25,604 nt of DNA, taken from the NCBI RefSeq assembly GCF_000003605.2, contig NW_003109669.1:1-25604 (forward strand). The letters are read 5' to 3'. This document shows, piece after piece, positions 9,686-20,389 of this stretch. Positions within the stretch are counted from its first letter, which is position 1. Every line of letters starts with the position of its first letter. The DNA is from Saccoglossus kowalevskii. Its lineage: Eukaryota; Hemichordata; Enteropneusta; Harrimaniidae. The notes under the pieces were generated by a model. It did not search any database, was not told the origin of the DNA, and saw nothing but the letters and a program-made list of their open reading frames with translations. A program made the position numbers and the translations under genes.

Positions 9686-11004
9686 TGTAGTCAGTCGTAA
9701 CAGAATTCACGTGCTTCAGTCGAACTAACTCGGAATTACGTTATGTAGTCAGTAATAACAGAATTCACGTGCTTCAGTGGAACTAACACAGAATTACGTT
9801 ATGTAGTCATCACATAATTCACGTGCCTCAGTCGCATTAACTCAGAACTATGTTATGTAGTCGTCACAGAATTCATGTGTCGCTGTCGCATTAACTCAGA
9901 ATTATGTTATGCAGTCGTCACAGAATTCACGTGCTTCAGTCGCATTAACTCAGAATTACGTTATGCAGTCGTCACAGAATTCATGTATCACAGTCGCATT
10001 AACTCAGAATTACGTTATGTAGTCGTCACAGAATTTACGTATCACAGTCGCATTAACTCAGAATTACGTTATGCAGTCGTCACAGAATTCACGTATCACA
10101 GTCGCATTAACTCAGAATTATGTTATGCAGTCGTCACAGAATTCACGTGTTTCAGTCGCATTAACTCAGAATTATGTTATGCAGTCGTCACAGAATTCAC
10201 GTTCTTCAGTCGCATTAACTCAGAATTACGTTATGCAGTCGTCACAGAATTCACGTGTTTCAGTCGCATTAACTCAGAATTATGTTATGCAGTCGTCACA
10301 GAATTCACGTGCTTCAGTCGCATTAACTCAGAATTACGTTATGTAGTCGTCACAGAATTCACGTGTTTCAGTCGCATTAACTCAGAATTATGTTAAGCAG
10401 TCGTCACAGAATTCACGTGCTTCAGTCGCATTAACTTAGAATTACGTTATGCAGTCGTCACAGAATTCACGTGTTTCAGTCGCATTAACTCAGAATTATG
10501 TTATGCAGTCGTCACAGAATTCACGTGCTTCAGTCATATTAACTCAGAATTACGTTATGCAGTCGTCACAGAATTCACGTGTTTCAGTCGCATTAACTCA
10601 AAATTATGTTATGCAGTCGTCACAGAATTCATGTGCTTCAGTCGCATTAACTCAGAATTACGTTATGTAGTCGTCACAGAATTCACGTTTTTCAGTCGCA
10701 TTAACTCAGAATTATGTTATGCAGTCGTCACAGAATTCACGTGCTTCAGTCGAACTAACTCAGAATTACGTTATGTAGTCGTCACAGAATTCACGTGTTT
10801 CAGTCGAACTAACTCAGAATTACGTTATGCAGTCGTCACAGAATGCACGTGCTTCAGTCGAACTAACTCAGAATTACGTTATGTAGTCAGTCGTAACAGA
10901 ATTCACGTGCTTCAGTCGAACTAACTCGGAATTACGTTATGTAGTCAGTAGTAACAGAATTCACGTGCTTCAGTGGAACTAACACAGAATTACGTCATGT
11001 AGTC
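9686..11004 (+). repeat. Long duplication arm (2014-bp offset), right
   Basis: Second arm of the 2014-bp-offset pair with 7672-8990. Differences from the left arm include TATGTAGTCG near 10339 and TTAACTTAG near 10431, both of which break the otherwise open frame. Confidence 0.82.
9719..9889 (+). repeat. GAACTA module, 5' part missing
   Basis: 171 bp. Begins in the monomer after the first 4-bp expansion, then has AGTAATAAC, TGGAACTAACACAG, CATCACATAATTC and the GTCGCTGTCGC tag. The leading GAACTA monomers are replaced by ordinary GCATTA monomers. Confidence 0.8.
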
Positions 11005-11085
11005 ATCACATAATTCACGTGCCTCAGTCGCATTAACTCAGAACTATGTTATGTAGTCGTCACAGAATTCATGTGTCGCTGTCGC
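10749..11085 (+). repeat. 337-bp GAACTA module
   Basis: Full-length copy with the TACGTCATG variant near 10993, otherwise canonical. Confidence 0.9.
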
Positions 11086-11458
11086 ATTAACTCAGAATTA
11101 TGTTATGCAGTCGTCACAGAATTCACGTGCTTCAGTCGCATTAACTCAGAATTACGTTATGCAGTCGTCACAGAATTCACGTGTTTCAGTCGCATTAACT
11201 CAGAATTATGTTATGCAGTCGTCACAGAATTCACGTGCTTCAGTCGCATTAACTCAGAATTACGTTATGCAGTCGTCACAGAATTCACGTGTTTCAGTCG
11301 CATTAACTAAGAATTATGTTATGCAGTCGTCACAGAATTCACGTACTTCAGTCGCATTAACTCAGAATTACGTTATGTAGTCGTCACAGAATTCACGTTT
11401 TTCAGTCGCATTAACTCAGAATTATGTTATGCAGTCGTCACAGAATTCACGTGCTTCA

Positions 11459-11679
11459 GTCGAACTAACTCAGAATTACGTTATGTAGTCGTCACAGAAT
11501 TCACGTGTTTCAGTCGAACTAACTCAGAATTACGTTATGCAGTCGTCACAGAATGCACGTGCTTCAGTCGAACTAACTCGGAATTACGTTATGTAGTCAT
11601 CACATAATTCACGTGCCTCAGTCGCATTAACTCAGAACTATGTTATGTAGTCGTCACAGAATTCATGTGTCGCTGTCGC
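11459..11679 (+). repeat. GAACTA module shortened by two 58-bp monomers
   Basis: 221 bp, which is 337 minus 2 x 58. Homologous to 5679-5898 but without the 1-bp loss. Confidence 0.84.
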
Positions 11680-12081
11680 ATTAGCTCAGAATTATGTTAT
11701 GCAGTCGTCACAGAATTCACGTGCTTCAGTCGCATTAACTCAGAATTACGTTATGCAGTCGTCACAGAATTCACGTGTTTCAGTCGCATTAACTCAGAAT
11801 TATGTTATGCAGTCGTCACAGAATTCACGTGCTTTAGTCGCATTAACTCAGAATTACGTTATGCAGTCCTCACAGAATTCACGTGTTTCAGTCGCATTAA
11901 CTCAGAATTATGTTATGCAGTCGTCACAGAATTCACGTGCTTCAGTCGCATTAACTCAGAATTACGTTATGCAGTCGACACAGAATTCACGTGTTTCAGT
12001 CGCATTAACTCAGAATTATGTTATGCAGTCGTCACAGAATTCACGTGCTTCAGTCGCATTAACTTAGAATTACGTTATGCA

Positions 12082-12131
12082 GTCGTCACAGAATTCACGT
12101 GTTTCAGTCGTCACAGAATTCACGTGCTTCA
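12082..12131 (+). repeat. Half-monomer deletion
   Basis: Two 25-bp A-halves in tandem, identical in arrangement to 6301-6350 and exactly 5781 bp from it. Confidence 0.9.
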
Positions 12132-12479
12132 GTCGCATTAACTCAGAATTACGTTATGTAGTCGTCACAGAATTCACGTTTTTCAGTCGCATTAACTCAG
12201 AATTATGTTATGCAGTCGTCACAGAATTCACGTGCTTCAGTCGCATTAACTCAGAATTACGTTATGCAGTCGTCACAGAATTCACGTGTTTCAGTCGCAT
12301 TAACTAAGAATTATGTTATGCAGTCGTCACAGAATTCACGTGTTTCAGTCGCATTAACTCAGAATTATGTTATGCAGTCGTCACAGAATTCACGTGCTTC
12401 AGTCGCATTAACTCAGAATTACGTTATGCAGTCGTCACAGAATTCACGTGTTTCAGTCGCATTAACTCAGAATTATGTT

Positions 12480-13510
12480 ATGCAGTCGTCACAGAATTCA
12501 CGTGCTTCAGTCGCATTAACTCAGAATTACGTTATGCAGTCGTCACAGAATTCACGTGTTTCAGTCGCATTAACTAAGAATTATGTTATGCAGTCGTCAC
12601 AGAATTCACGTACTTCAGTCGCATTAACTCAGAATTACGTTATGTAGTCGTCACAGAATTCACGTTTTTCAGTCGCATTAACTCAGAATTATGTTATGCA
12701 GTCGTCACAGAATTCACGTGCTTCAGTCGAACTAACTCAGAATTACGTTATGTAGTCGTCACAGAATTCACGTGTTTCAATCGAACTAACTCAGAATTAC
12801 GTTATGCAGTCGTCACAGAATGCACGTGCTTCAGTCGAACTAACTCAGAATTACGTTATGTAGTCAGTCGTAACAGAATTCACGTGCTTCAGTCGAACTA
12901 ACTCGGAATTACGTTATGTAGTCATCACATAATTCACGTGCCTCAGTCGCATTAACTCAGAACTATGTTATGTAGTCGTCACAGAATTCATGTGTCGCTG
13001 TCGCATTAACTCAGAATTATGTTATGCAGTCGTCACAGAATTCACGTGCTTCAGTCGCATTAACTCAGAATTACGTTATGCAGTCGTCACAGAATTCACG
13101 TGTTTCAGTCGCATTAACTCAGAATTATGTTATGCAGTCGTCACAGAATTCACGTGCTTCAGTCGCATTAACTCAGAATTACGTTATGCAGTCGTCACAG
13201 AATTCACGTGTTTCAGTCGCATTAACTCAGAATTATGTTATGCAGTCGTCACAGAATTCACGTGCTTTAGTCGCATTAACTCAGAATTACGTTATGCAGT
13301 CCTCACAGAATTCACGTGTTTCAGTCGCATTAACTCAGAATTATGTTATGCAGTCCTCACAGAATTCACGTGTTTCAGTCGCATTAACTCAGAATTATGT
13401 TATGCAGTCGTCACAGAATTCACGTGCTTCAGTCGCATTAACTCAGAATTACGTTATGCAGTCGACACAGAATTCACGTGTTTCAGTCGCATTAACTCAG
13501 AATTATGTTA
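12480..13510 (+). repeat. 1030-bp tandem duplication, first unit
   Basis: Nineteen monomers plus 4 bp. It shares with the next unit the GTACTTCAG and ACTAAGAATTATG monomers, the rare GTGTTTCAATCGAAC variant (12,771 and 13,801), a 279-bp shortened GAACTA module, and two GTCGTCAC dimer blocks. It has two consecutive GCAGTCCTCAC monomers where the second unit has one. Edges are approximate. Confidence 0.82.
12726..13004 (+). repeat. GAACTA module shortened by one 58-bp monomer
   Basis: 279 bp, which is 337 minus 58: the AGTCAGTAGTAACAG/TGGAACTAACACAG monomer is missing. The same deletion is seen at 13756-14034 and 15579-15857. Confidence 0.85.
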
Positions 13511-14486
13511 TGCAGTCGTCACAGAATTCACGTGCTTCAGTCGCATTAACTCAGAATTACGTTATGTAGTCGTCACAGAATTCACGTGTTTCAGTCGCAT
13601 TAACTAAGAATTATGTTATGCAGTCGTCACAGAATTCACGTACTTCAGTCGCATTAACTCAGAATTACGTTATGTAGTCGTCACAGAATTCACGTTTTTC
13701 AGTCGCATTAACTCAGAATTATGTTATGCAGTCGTCACAGAATTCACGTGCTTCAGTCGAACTAACTCAGAATTACGTTATGTAGTCGTCACAGAATTCA
13801 CGTGTTTCAATCGAACTAACTCAGAATTACGTTATGCAGTCGTCACAGAATGCACGTGCTTCAGTCGAACTAACTCAGAATTACGTTATGTAGTCAGTCG
13901 TAACAGAATTCACGTGCTTCAGTCGAACTAACTCGGAATTACGTTATGTAGTCATCACATAATTCACGTGCCTCAGTCGCATTAACTCAGAACTATGTTA
14001 TGTAGTCGTCACAGAATTCATGTGTCGCTGTCGCATTAACTCAGAATTATGTTATGCAGTCGTCACAGAATTCACGTGCTTCAGTCGCATTAACTCAGAA
14101 TTACGTTATGCAGTCGTCACAGAATTCACGTGTTTCAGTCGCATTAACTCAGAATTATGTTATGCAGTCGTCACAGAATTCACGTGCTTCAGTCGCATTA
14201 ACTCAGAATTACGTTATGCAGTCGTCACAGAATTCACGTGTTTCAGTCGCATTAACTCAGAATTATGTTATGCAGTCGTCACAGAATTCACGTGCTTTAG
14301 TCGCATTAACTCAGAATTACGTTATGCAGTCCTCACAGAATTCACGTGTTTCAGTCGCATTAACTCAGAATTATGTTATGCAGTCGTCACAGAATTCACG
14401 TGCTTCAGTCGCATTAACTCAGAATTACGTTATGCAGTCGACACAGAATTCACGTGTTTCAGTCGCATTAACTCAGAATTATGTTA
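13511..14486 (+). repeat. 1030-bp tandem duplication, second unit
   Basis: Repeats 12480-13510 at +1030 bp until about 14,380, where one 54-bp monomer has been lost. Both units share the GTTTCAATCG substitution, so the duplication came after that mutation. Confidence 0.8.
13756..14034 (+). repeat. GAACTA module shortened by one 58-bp monomer
   Basis: 279 bp copy inside the second 1030-bp unit, with the same deletion as 12726-13004. Confidence 0.85.
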
Positions 14487-14544
14487 TGCAGTCGTCACAG
14501 AATTCACGTGCTTCAGTCGCATTAACTCAGAATTACGTTATGCA

Positions 14545-14594
14545 GTCGTCACAGAATTCACGTGTTTCAGTCGTCACAGAATTCACGTGCTTCA
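14545..14594 (+). repeat. Half-monomer deletion
   Basis: Two A-halves in tandem, 2010 bp upstream of the same junction at 16555. Confidence 0.9.
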
Positions 14595-14867
14595 GTCGCA
14601 TTAACTCAGAATTACGTTATGTAGTCGTCACAGAATTCACGTTTTTCAGTCGCATTAACTCAGAATTATGTTATGCAGTCGTCACAGAATTCACGTGCTT
14701 CAGTCGCATTAACTCAGAATTATGTTATGTAGTCAGTCGTAACAGAATTCACGTGCTTCAGTCGAACTAACTCGGAATTACGTTATGTAGTCAGTAGTAA
14801 CAGAATTCACGTGCTTCAGTGGAACTAACACAGAATTACGTTATGTAGTCATCACATAATTCACGTG

Positions 14868-15120
14868 CTTCAGTCGCATTAACTAAGAATTACGTTATGC
14901 AGTCGTCACAGAATTCACGTGTTTCAGTCGCATTAACTAAGAATTATGTTATGCAGTCGTCACAGAATTCACGTGCTCCAGTCGCATTAACTCAGAATTA
15001 CGTTAATATGTAGTCGTCACAGAATTCACGTGTTTCAGTCGCATTTGACTCAGAATTATGTTATGTAGACGTCACAGAATTCATGTGCTTCAGTCGCATT
15101 AACTAAGAATTACGTTATGT
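14868..15120 (+). repeat. Pre-LINE flank without a LINE
   Basis: Carries the diagnostic series GCTCCAGTCG, GTTAATATGTAG, GCATTTGACTC, TAGACGTCAC (15,066-15,075) and ACTAACTAAG-like spacing that precedes LINE copies 3, 4 and 5. Here, however, the array runs on into TATGTAGTCATCACATAATTC. The homologous stretch at 16,878-17,130 (offset 2010 bp) leads into LINE copy 3. It represents either an exchange that removed the LINE or a module that never carried it. Confidence 0.8.
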
Positions 15121-15578
15121 AGTCATCACATAATTCACGTGCCTCAGTCGCATTAACTCAGAACTATGTTATGTAGTCGTCACAGAATTCATGTGTCGCT
15201 GTCGCATTAACTCAGAATTATGTTATGCAGTCGTCACAGAATTCACGTGCTTCAGTCGCATTAACTCAGAATTACGTTATGCAGTCGTCACAGAATTCAC
15301 GTGTTTCAGTCGCATTAACTCAGAATTATGTTATGCAGGCGTCACAGAATTCACGTGCTTCAGTCGCATTAACTCAGAATTACGTTATGCAGTCGTCACA
15401 GAATTCACGTGTTTCAGTCACATTAACTAAGAATTATGTTATGCAGTCGTCACAGAATTCACGTACTTCAGTCGCATTAACTCAGAATTACGTTATGTAG
15501 TCGTCACAGAATTCACGTTTTTCAGTCGCATTAACTCAGAATTATGTTATGCAGTCGTCACAGAATTCACGTGCTTCA

Positions 15579-15857
15579 GTCGAACTAACTCAGAATTACG
15601 TTATGTAGTCGTCACAGAATTCACGTGTTTCAGTCGAACTAACTCAGAATTACGTTATGCAGTCGTCACAGAATGCACGTGCTTCAGTCGAACTAACTCA
15701 GAATTACGTTATGTAGTCAGTCGTAACAGAATTCGCGTGCTTCAGTCGAACTAACTCGGAATTACGTTATGTAGTCATCACATAATTCACGTGCCTCAGT
15801 CGCATTAACTCAGAACTATGTTATGTAGTCGTCACAGAATTCATGTGTCGCTGTCGC
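15579..15857 (+). repeat. GAACTA module shortened by one 58-bp monomer
   Basis: 279 bp copy. Private variant: GAATTCGCGTGC near 15,731, where CACGTG has become CGCGTG. Confidence 0.84.
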
Positions 15858-16040
15858 ATTAACTCAGAATTATGTTATGCAGTCGTCACAGAATTCACGT
15901 GCTTCAGTCGCATTAACTCAGAATTACGTTATGCAGTCGTCACAGAATTCACGTGTTTCAGTCGCATTAACTCAGAATTATGTTATGCAGTCGTCACAGA
16001 ATTCACGCGCTTTAGTCGCATTAACTCAGAATTACGTTAT

Positions 16041-16335
16041 GCAGTCCTCACAGAATTCACGTGTTTCAGTCGCATTAACTCAGAATTATGTTATGCAGTC
16101 GTCACAGAATTCACGTGCTTCAGTCGCATTAACTCAGAATTACGTTATGCAGTCGACACAGAATTCACGTGTTTCAGTCGCATTAACTCAGAATTATGTT
16201 ATGCAGTCGTCACAGAATACACGTGCTTCAGTCGCATTAACTCAGAATTACGTTATGCAGTCGTCACAGAATTCACGTGTTTCAGTCGTCACAGAATTCA
16301 CGTGCTTCAGTCGCATTAACTCAGAATTACCTTAT
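16041..16335 (+). repeat. 295-bp tandem duplication, first unit
   Basis: Runs from GCAGTCCTCAC through GCAGTCGACAC, AATACACGTGC and the half-monomer deletion at 16260-16309. Length 295 = 5 x 54 + 25, so the half-unit is part of the duplicated segment. Confidence 0.88.
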
Positions 16336-16630
16336 GCAGTCCTCACAGAATTCACGTGTTTCAGTCGCATTAACTCAGAATTATGTTATGCAGTCGTCAC
16401 AGAATTCACGTGCTTCAGTCGCATTAACTCAGAATTACGTTATGCAGTCGACACAGAATTCACGTGTTTCAGTCGCATTAACTCAGAATTATGTTATGCA
16501 GTCGTCACAGAATACACGTGCTTCAGTCGCATTAACTCAGAATTACGTTATGCAGTCGTCACAGAATTCACGTGTTTCAGTCGTCACAGAATTCACGTGC
16601 TTCAGTCGCATTAACTCAGAATTACGTTAT
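16336..16630 (+). repeat. 295-bp tandem duplication, second unit
   Basis: Direct repeat of 16041-16335, including the private AATACACGTGC variant and the half-monomer deletion at 16555-16604. The duplication junction carries TTACCTTATG instead of TTACGTTATG at about 16,327-16,336. Confidence 0.88.
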
Positions 16631-17165
16631 GTAGTCGTCACAGAATTCACGTTTTTCAGTCGCATTAACTCAGAATTATGTTATGCAGTCGTCACAGAAT
16701 TCACGTGCTTCAGTCGCATTAACTCAGAATTATGTTATGTAGTCAGTCGTAACAGAATTCACGTGCTTCAGTCGAACTAACTCGGAATTACGTTATGTAG
16801 TCAGTAGTAACAGAATTCACGTGCTTCAGTGGAACTAACACAGAATTACGTTATGTAGTCATCACATAATTCACGTGCTTCAGTCGCATTAACTCAGAAT
16901 TACGTTATGCAGTCGTCACAGAATTCACGTGTTTCAGTCGCATTAACTAAGAATTATGTTATGCAGTCGTCACAGAATTCACGTGCTCCAGTCGCATTAA
17001 CTCAGAATTACGTTAATATGTAATCGTCACAGAATTCACGTGCTTCAGTCGCATTTGACTCAGAATTATGTTATGTAGACGTCACAGAATTCATGTGCTT
17101 CAGTCGAACTAACTAAGAATTACGTTATATAGTCGTCACAGAATTCACGTGTCACAGTCGAACTA

Positions 17166-17536
17166 AGTCTGAATGTAATGTACAATTTAAGAAATTCTCA
17201 TCAATTACAGTTAAAACGACCAAGGACTAAACGCTATGGACTGGAGTCATTGTCTTATTATGGTGCTAAAATGTGGAACTCGCTTCCTAATCGAATGAAG
17301 GAGTGCAAAGATTTGTATTCGTTTAAGCAAATGGTGTCATTGTGGTCACCATCATTTTAAGATATTTAATTGATTATTTGTGAAATCTTACTGTTGTTTT
17401 TCTCTGTGTTTGATGTTTGATGTTTGTAATTTTTGCTTTTGTTTGATGTAATTTTTAGTAGCCAGTGATATTAGCCTTTGGCTAGGTATTTCAAACTGAC
17501 TTTAAATAAACCAATTGAATTGAATTGAATTGAATT
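17166..17536 (+). mobile_element. 5'-truncated LINE 3' end, copy 3
   Basis: 371-bp insert with the same two junctions as copies 1 and 2. It differs by ATTAGCCTTTG instead of ATTAGTCTTTG in the 3' UTR, a change shared only with copy 4. AATAAA is at 17505-17510 and the (AATTG)n tail at 17513-17536. The left flank has the GTTAATATG (with TAATCG) and GCATTTGACTC variants. Confidence 0.88.
17178..17360 (+). pseudogene. LINE reverse transcriptase C-terminal remnant, copy 3
   Basis: Sixty-codon remnant with the same translation as copies 1 and 2. Only the post-polymerase C-terminal tail is present. Confidence 0.85.
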
Positions 17537-18433
17537 ATTATGCAGTCGTCACAGAATTCACGTATCACAGTCGCATTAACTCAGAATTACGTTATGCAGT
17601 CGTCACAGAATTCATGTATCACAGTCGCATTAACTCAGAATTACGTTATGTAGTCGGCACAGAATTCATGTATCACAGTCGCATTAACTCAGAATTACGT
17701 TATGTAGTCGTCACAGAATTTACGTATCACAGTCGCATTAACTCAGAATTACGTTATGCAGTCGTCACAGAATTCACGTATCACAGTCGCATTAACTCAG
17801 AATTATGTTATGCAGTCGTCACAGAATTCACGTGTTTCAGTCGCATTAACTCGGAATTATGTTATGCAGTCGTCACAGAATTCACGTGCTTCAGTCGCAT
17901 TAACTCAGAATTACGTTATGCAGTCGTCACAGAATTCACGTGTTTCAGTCGCATTAACTCAGAATTATGTTATGCAGTCGTCACAGAATTCACGTGCTTC
18001 AGTCGCATTAACTCAGAATTACGTTATGCAGTCGTCACAGAATTCACGTGTTTCAGTCGCATTAACTCAGAATTATGTTAAGCAGTCGTCACAGAATTCA
18101 CGTGCTTCAGTCGCATTAACTCAGAATTACGTTATGCAGTCGTCACAGAACTTACGTGTTTCAGTCGCATTAACTCAGAATTATGTTATGCAGTCGTCAC
18201 AGAATTCACGTGCTTCAGTCATATTAACTCAGAATTACGTTATGCAGTCGTCACAGAATTCACGTGTTTCAGTCGCATTAACTCAGAATTATGTTATGCA
18301 GTCGTCACAGAATTCATGTGCTTCAGTCGCATTAACTCAGAATTACGTTATGTAGTCGTCACAGAATTCACGTTTTTCAGTCGCATTAACTCAGAATTAT
18401 GTTATGCAGTCGTCACAGAATTCACGTGCTTCA

Positions 18434-18771
18434 GTCGAACTAACTCAGAATTACGTTATGTAGTCGTCACAGAATTCACGTGTTTCAGTCGAACTAACTC
18501 AGAATTACGTTATGCAGTCGTCACAGAATGCACGTGCTTCAGTCGAACTAACTCAGAATTACGTTATGTAGTCAGTCGTCATAGAATTCACGTGCTTCAG
18601 TCGAACTAACTCGGAATTACGTTATGTAGTCAGTAGTAACAGAATTCACGTGCTTCAGTGGAACTAACACAGAATTACGTTATGAAGTCATCACATAATT
18701 CACGTGCCTCAGTCGCATTAACTCAGAACTATGTTATTGTAGTCGTCAGAGAATTCATGTGTCGCTGTCGC
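18434..18771 (+). repeat. GAACTA module, 338 bp
   Basis: Full module with one inserted T (TATGTTATTGTAG near 18,737) and GTCGTCATAGAATTC instead of GTCGTAACAG near 18,576. It also has the ATGAAGTCATC and GTCAGAGAATTC subgroup variants. Confidence 0.88.
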
Positions 18772-19144
18772 ATTAACTCAGAATTATGTTATGCAGTCGT
18801 CACAGAATTCACGTGCTTCAGTCGCATTAACTCAGAATTACGTTATGCAGTCGTCACAGAATTCACGTGTTTCAGTCGCATTAACTCAGAATTATGTTAT
18901 GCAGTCGTCACAGAATTCACGTGCTTTAGTCGCATTAACTCAGAATTACGTTATGCAGTCGTCACATAATTCACGTGTTTCAGTCGCATTAACTCAGAAT
19001 TATGTTATGCAGTCGTCACAGAATTCATGTGCTTCAGTCGCATTAACTCAGAATTACGTTATGTAGTCGTCACAGAATTCACGTTTTTCAGTCGCATTAA
19101 CTCAGAATTTTGTTATGCGGTCGTCACAGAATTCACGTGCTTCA

Positions 19145-19481
19145 GTCGAACTAACTCAGAATTACGTTATGTAGTCGTCACAGAATTCACGTGTTTCAGT
19201 CGAACTAACTCAGAATTACGTTATGCAGTCGTCACAGAATGCACGTGCTTCAGTCGAACTAACTCAGAATTACGTTATGTAGTCAGTCGTAACAGAATTC
19301 ACGTGCTTCAGTCGAACTAACTCGGAATTACGTTATGTAGTCAGTAGTAACAGAATTCACGTGCTTCAGTGGAACTAACACAGAATTACGTTATGAAGTC
19401 ATCACATAATTCACGTGCCTCAGTCGCATTAACTCAGAACTATGTTATGTAGTCGTCAGAGAATTCATGTGTCGCTGTCGC
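19145..19481 (+). repeat. 337-bp GAACTA module
   Basis: Full-length copy 711 bp after the previous one, preceded by GAATTTTGTTATGCGG variants. It carries the ATGAAGTCATC and GTCAGAGAATTC subgroup markers. Confidence 0.9.
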
Positions 19482-20025
19482 ATTAACTCAGAATTATGTT
19501 ATGCAGTCGTCACAGAATTCACGTGCTTCAGTCGCATTAACTCAGAATTACGTTATGTAGTCGTCACAGAATTCACGTGTTTCAGTCGCATTAACTCAGA
19601 ATTATGTTATGCAGTCGTCACAGAATTCACGTGCTTTAGTCGCATTAACTCAGAATTACGTTATGCAGTCGTCACATAATTCACGTGTTTCAGTCGCATT
19701 AACTCAGAATTATGTTATGCAGTCGTCACAGAATTCACGTGCTTCAGTCGCATTAACTCAGAATTACGTTATGCAGTCGTCACAGAATTCACGTGTTTCA
19801 GTCGCATTAACTAAGAATTATGTTATGCAGTCGTCACAGAATTCACGTGCTCCAGTCGCATTAACTCAGAATTACGTTAATATGTAGTCGTCACAGAATT
19901 CACGTGCTTCAGTCGCATTTGACTCAGAATTATGTTATGTAGACGTCACAGAATTCATGTGCTTCAGTCGAACTAAGAATTACGTTATATAGTCGTCACA
20001 GAATTCACGTGTCACAGTCGAACTA

Positions 20026-20389
20026 AGTCTGAATGTAATGTACAATTTAAGAAATTCTCATCAATTACAGTTAAAACGACCAAGGACTGAACGCTATGGA
20101 CTGGAGTCATTGTCTTATTATGGTGCTAAAATGTGGAACTCGCTTCCTAATCGAATGAAGGAGTGCAAAGATTTGTATTCGTTTAAGCAAATGGTGTCAT
20201 TGTGGTCACCATCATTTTAAGATATTTAATTGATTATTTGTGAAATCTTACTGTTGTTTTTCTCTGTGTTTGATGTTTGTAATTTTTGCTTTTGTTTGAT
20301 GTAATTTTTAGTAGCCAGTGATATTAGCCTTTGGCTAGGTATTTCAAACTGACTTTAAATAAACCAATTGAATTGAATTGAATTGAATT
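20026..20389 (+). mobile_element. 5'-truncated LINE 3' end, copy 4
   Basis: 364 bp. It lacks one 7-bp unit of the TTTGATG duplication in the 3' UTR (near 20,268-20,280) and shares ATTAGCCTTTG with copy 3. AATAAA is at 20358-20363 and the (AATTG)n tail at 20366-20389. Junctions are the same as in the other copies. Confidence 0.88.
20038..20220 (+). pseudogene. LINE reverse transcriptase C-terminal remnant, copy 4
   Basis: Sixty codons. The only amino-acid change among the five copies is here: ACTGAACGC makes residue 18 Glu instead of Lys. Confidence 0.85.

Larger units (their letters stand above)
11342..12281 (+). repeat. Long duplication arm (5.8-kb offset), right
   Basis: Second arm of the pair with 5562-6500. 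It carries the same ATTAGCTCAG variant and the half-monomer deletion at 12082-12131. After about 12,281 the two arms diverge: this one continues into ACTAAGAATTATG monomers. Confidence 0.8.
4180..17165 (+). repeat. 54-bp satellite array, 13-kb LINE-free segment
   Basis: The longest uninterrupted satellite stretch, 12,986 bp. It starts with the post-LINE GTATCAC block (4190-4430) and passes through many alternations of 108-bp dimers and full or shortened GAACTA modules. It contains nested duplications with offsets of 295, 1030, 2010, 2014 and 5781 bp, annotated separately. Internal GTATCAC monomers occur at about 7968-8096 and 9982-10110 without an adjacent LINE. Four of the six half-monomer deletions in the window lie here (6301-6350, 12082-12131, 14545-14594, 16260-16309), and a fifth is at 16555-16604. 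It ends with a GCTCCAG, GTTAATATG, GCATTTGACTC and TAGACGTCAC flank leading into LINE copy 3. Confidence 0.95.
17537..20025 (+). repeat. 54-bp satellite array, segment between LINE copies 3 and 4
   Basis: 2489 bp. GTATCAC monomers lie at about 17,550-17,800, 108-bp dimers follow to 18,430 (with GAACTTACG at about 18,148), and two consecutive full GAACTA modules (18434-18771 and 19145-19481) are separated by a short dimer block. The final flank has GCTCCAG, GTTAATATG, GCATTTGACTC and TAGACGTCAC (19,940-19,949). A 4-bp loss in GTCGAACTAAGAATTACG just before LINE copy 4 is unique to this copy. Confidence 0.95.

Noticed and set aside
14054-14770. 238-residue protein with two different repeat types (apparent fusion)
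   Set aside because: The switch from SSQNSR to TEFTCFSRIN repeats is only the frame shift caused by the 25-bp half-monomer at 14545-14594.
18731-18745. Programmed frameshift at the inserted T
   Set aside because: A single extra base in one of many satellite copies is better explained as a mutation or sequencing error in non-coding DNA.
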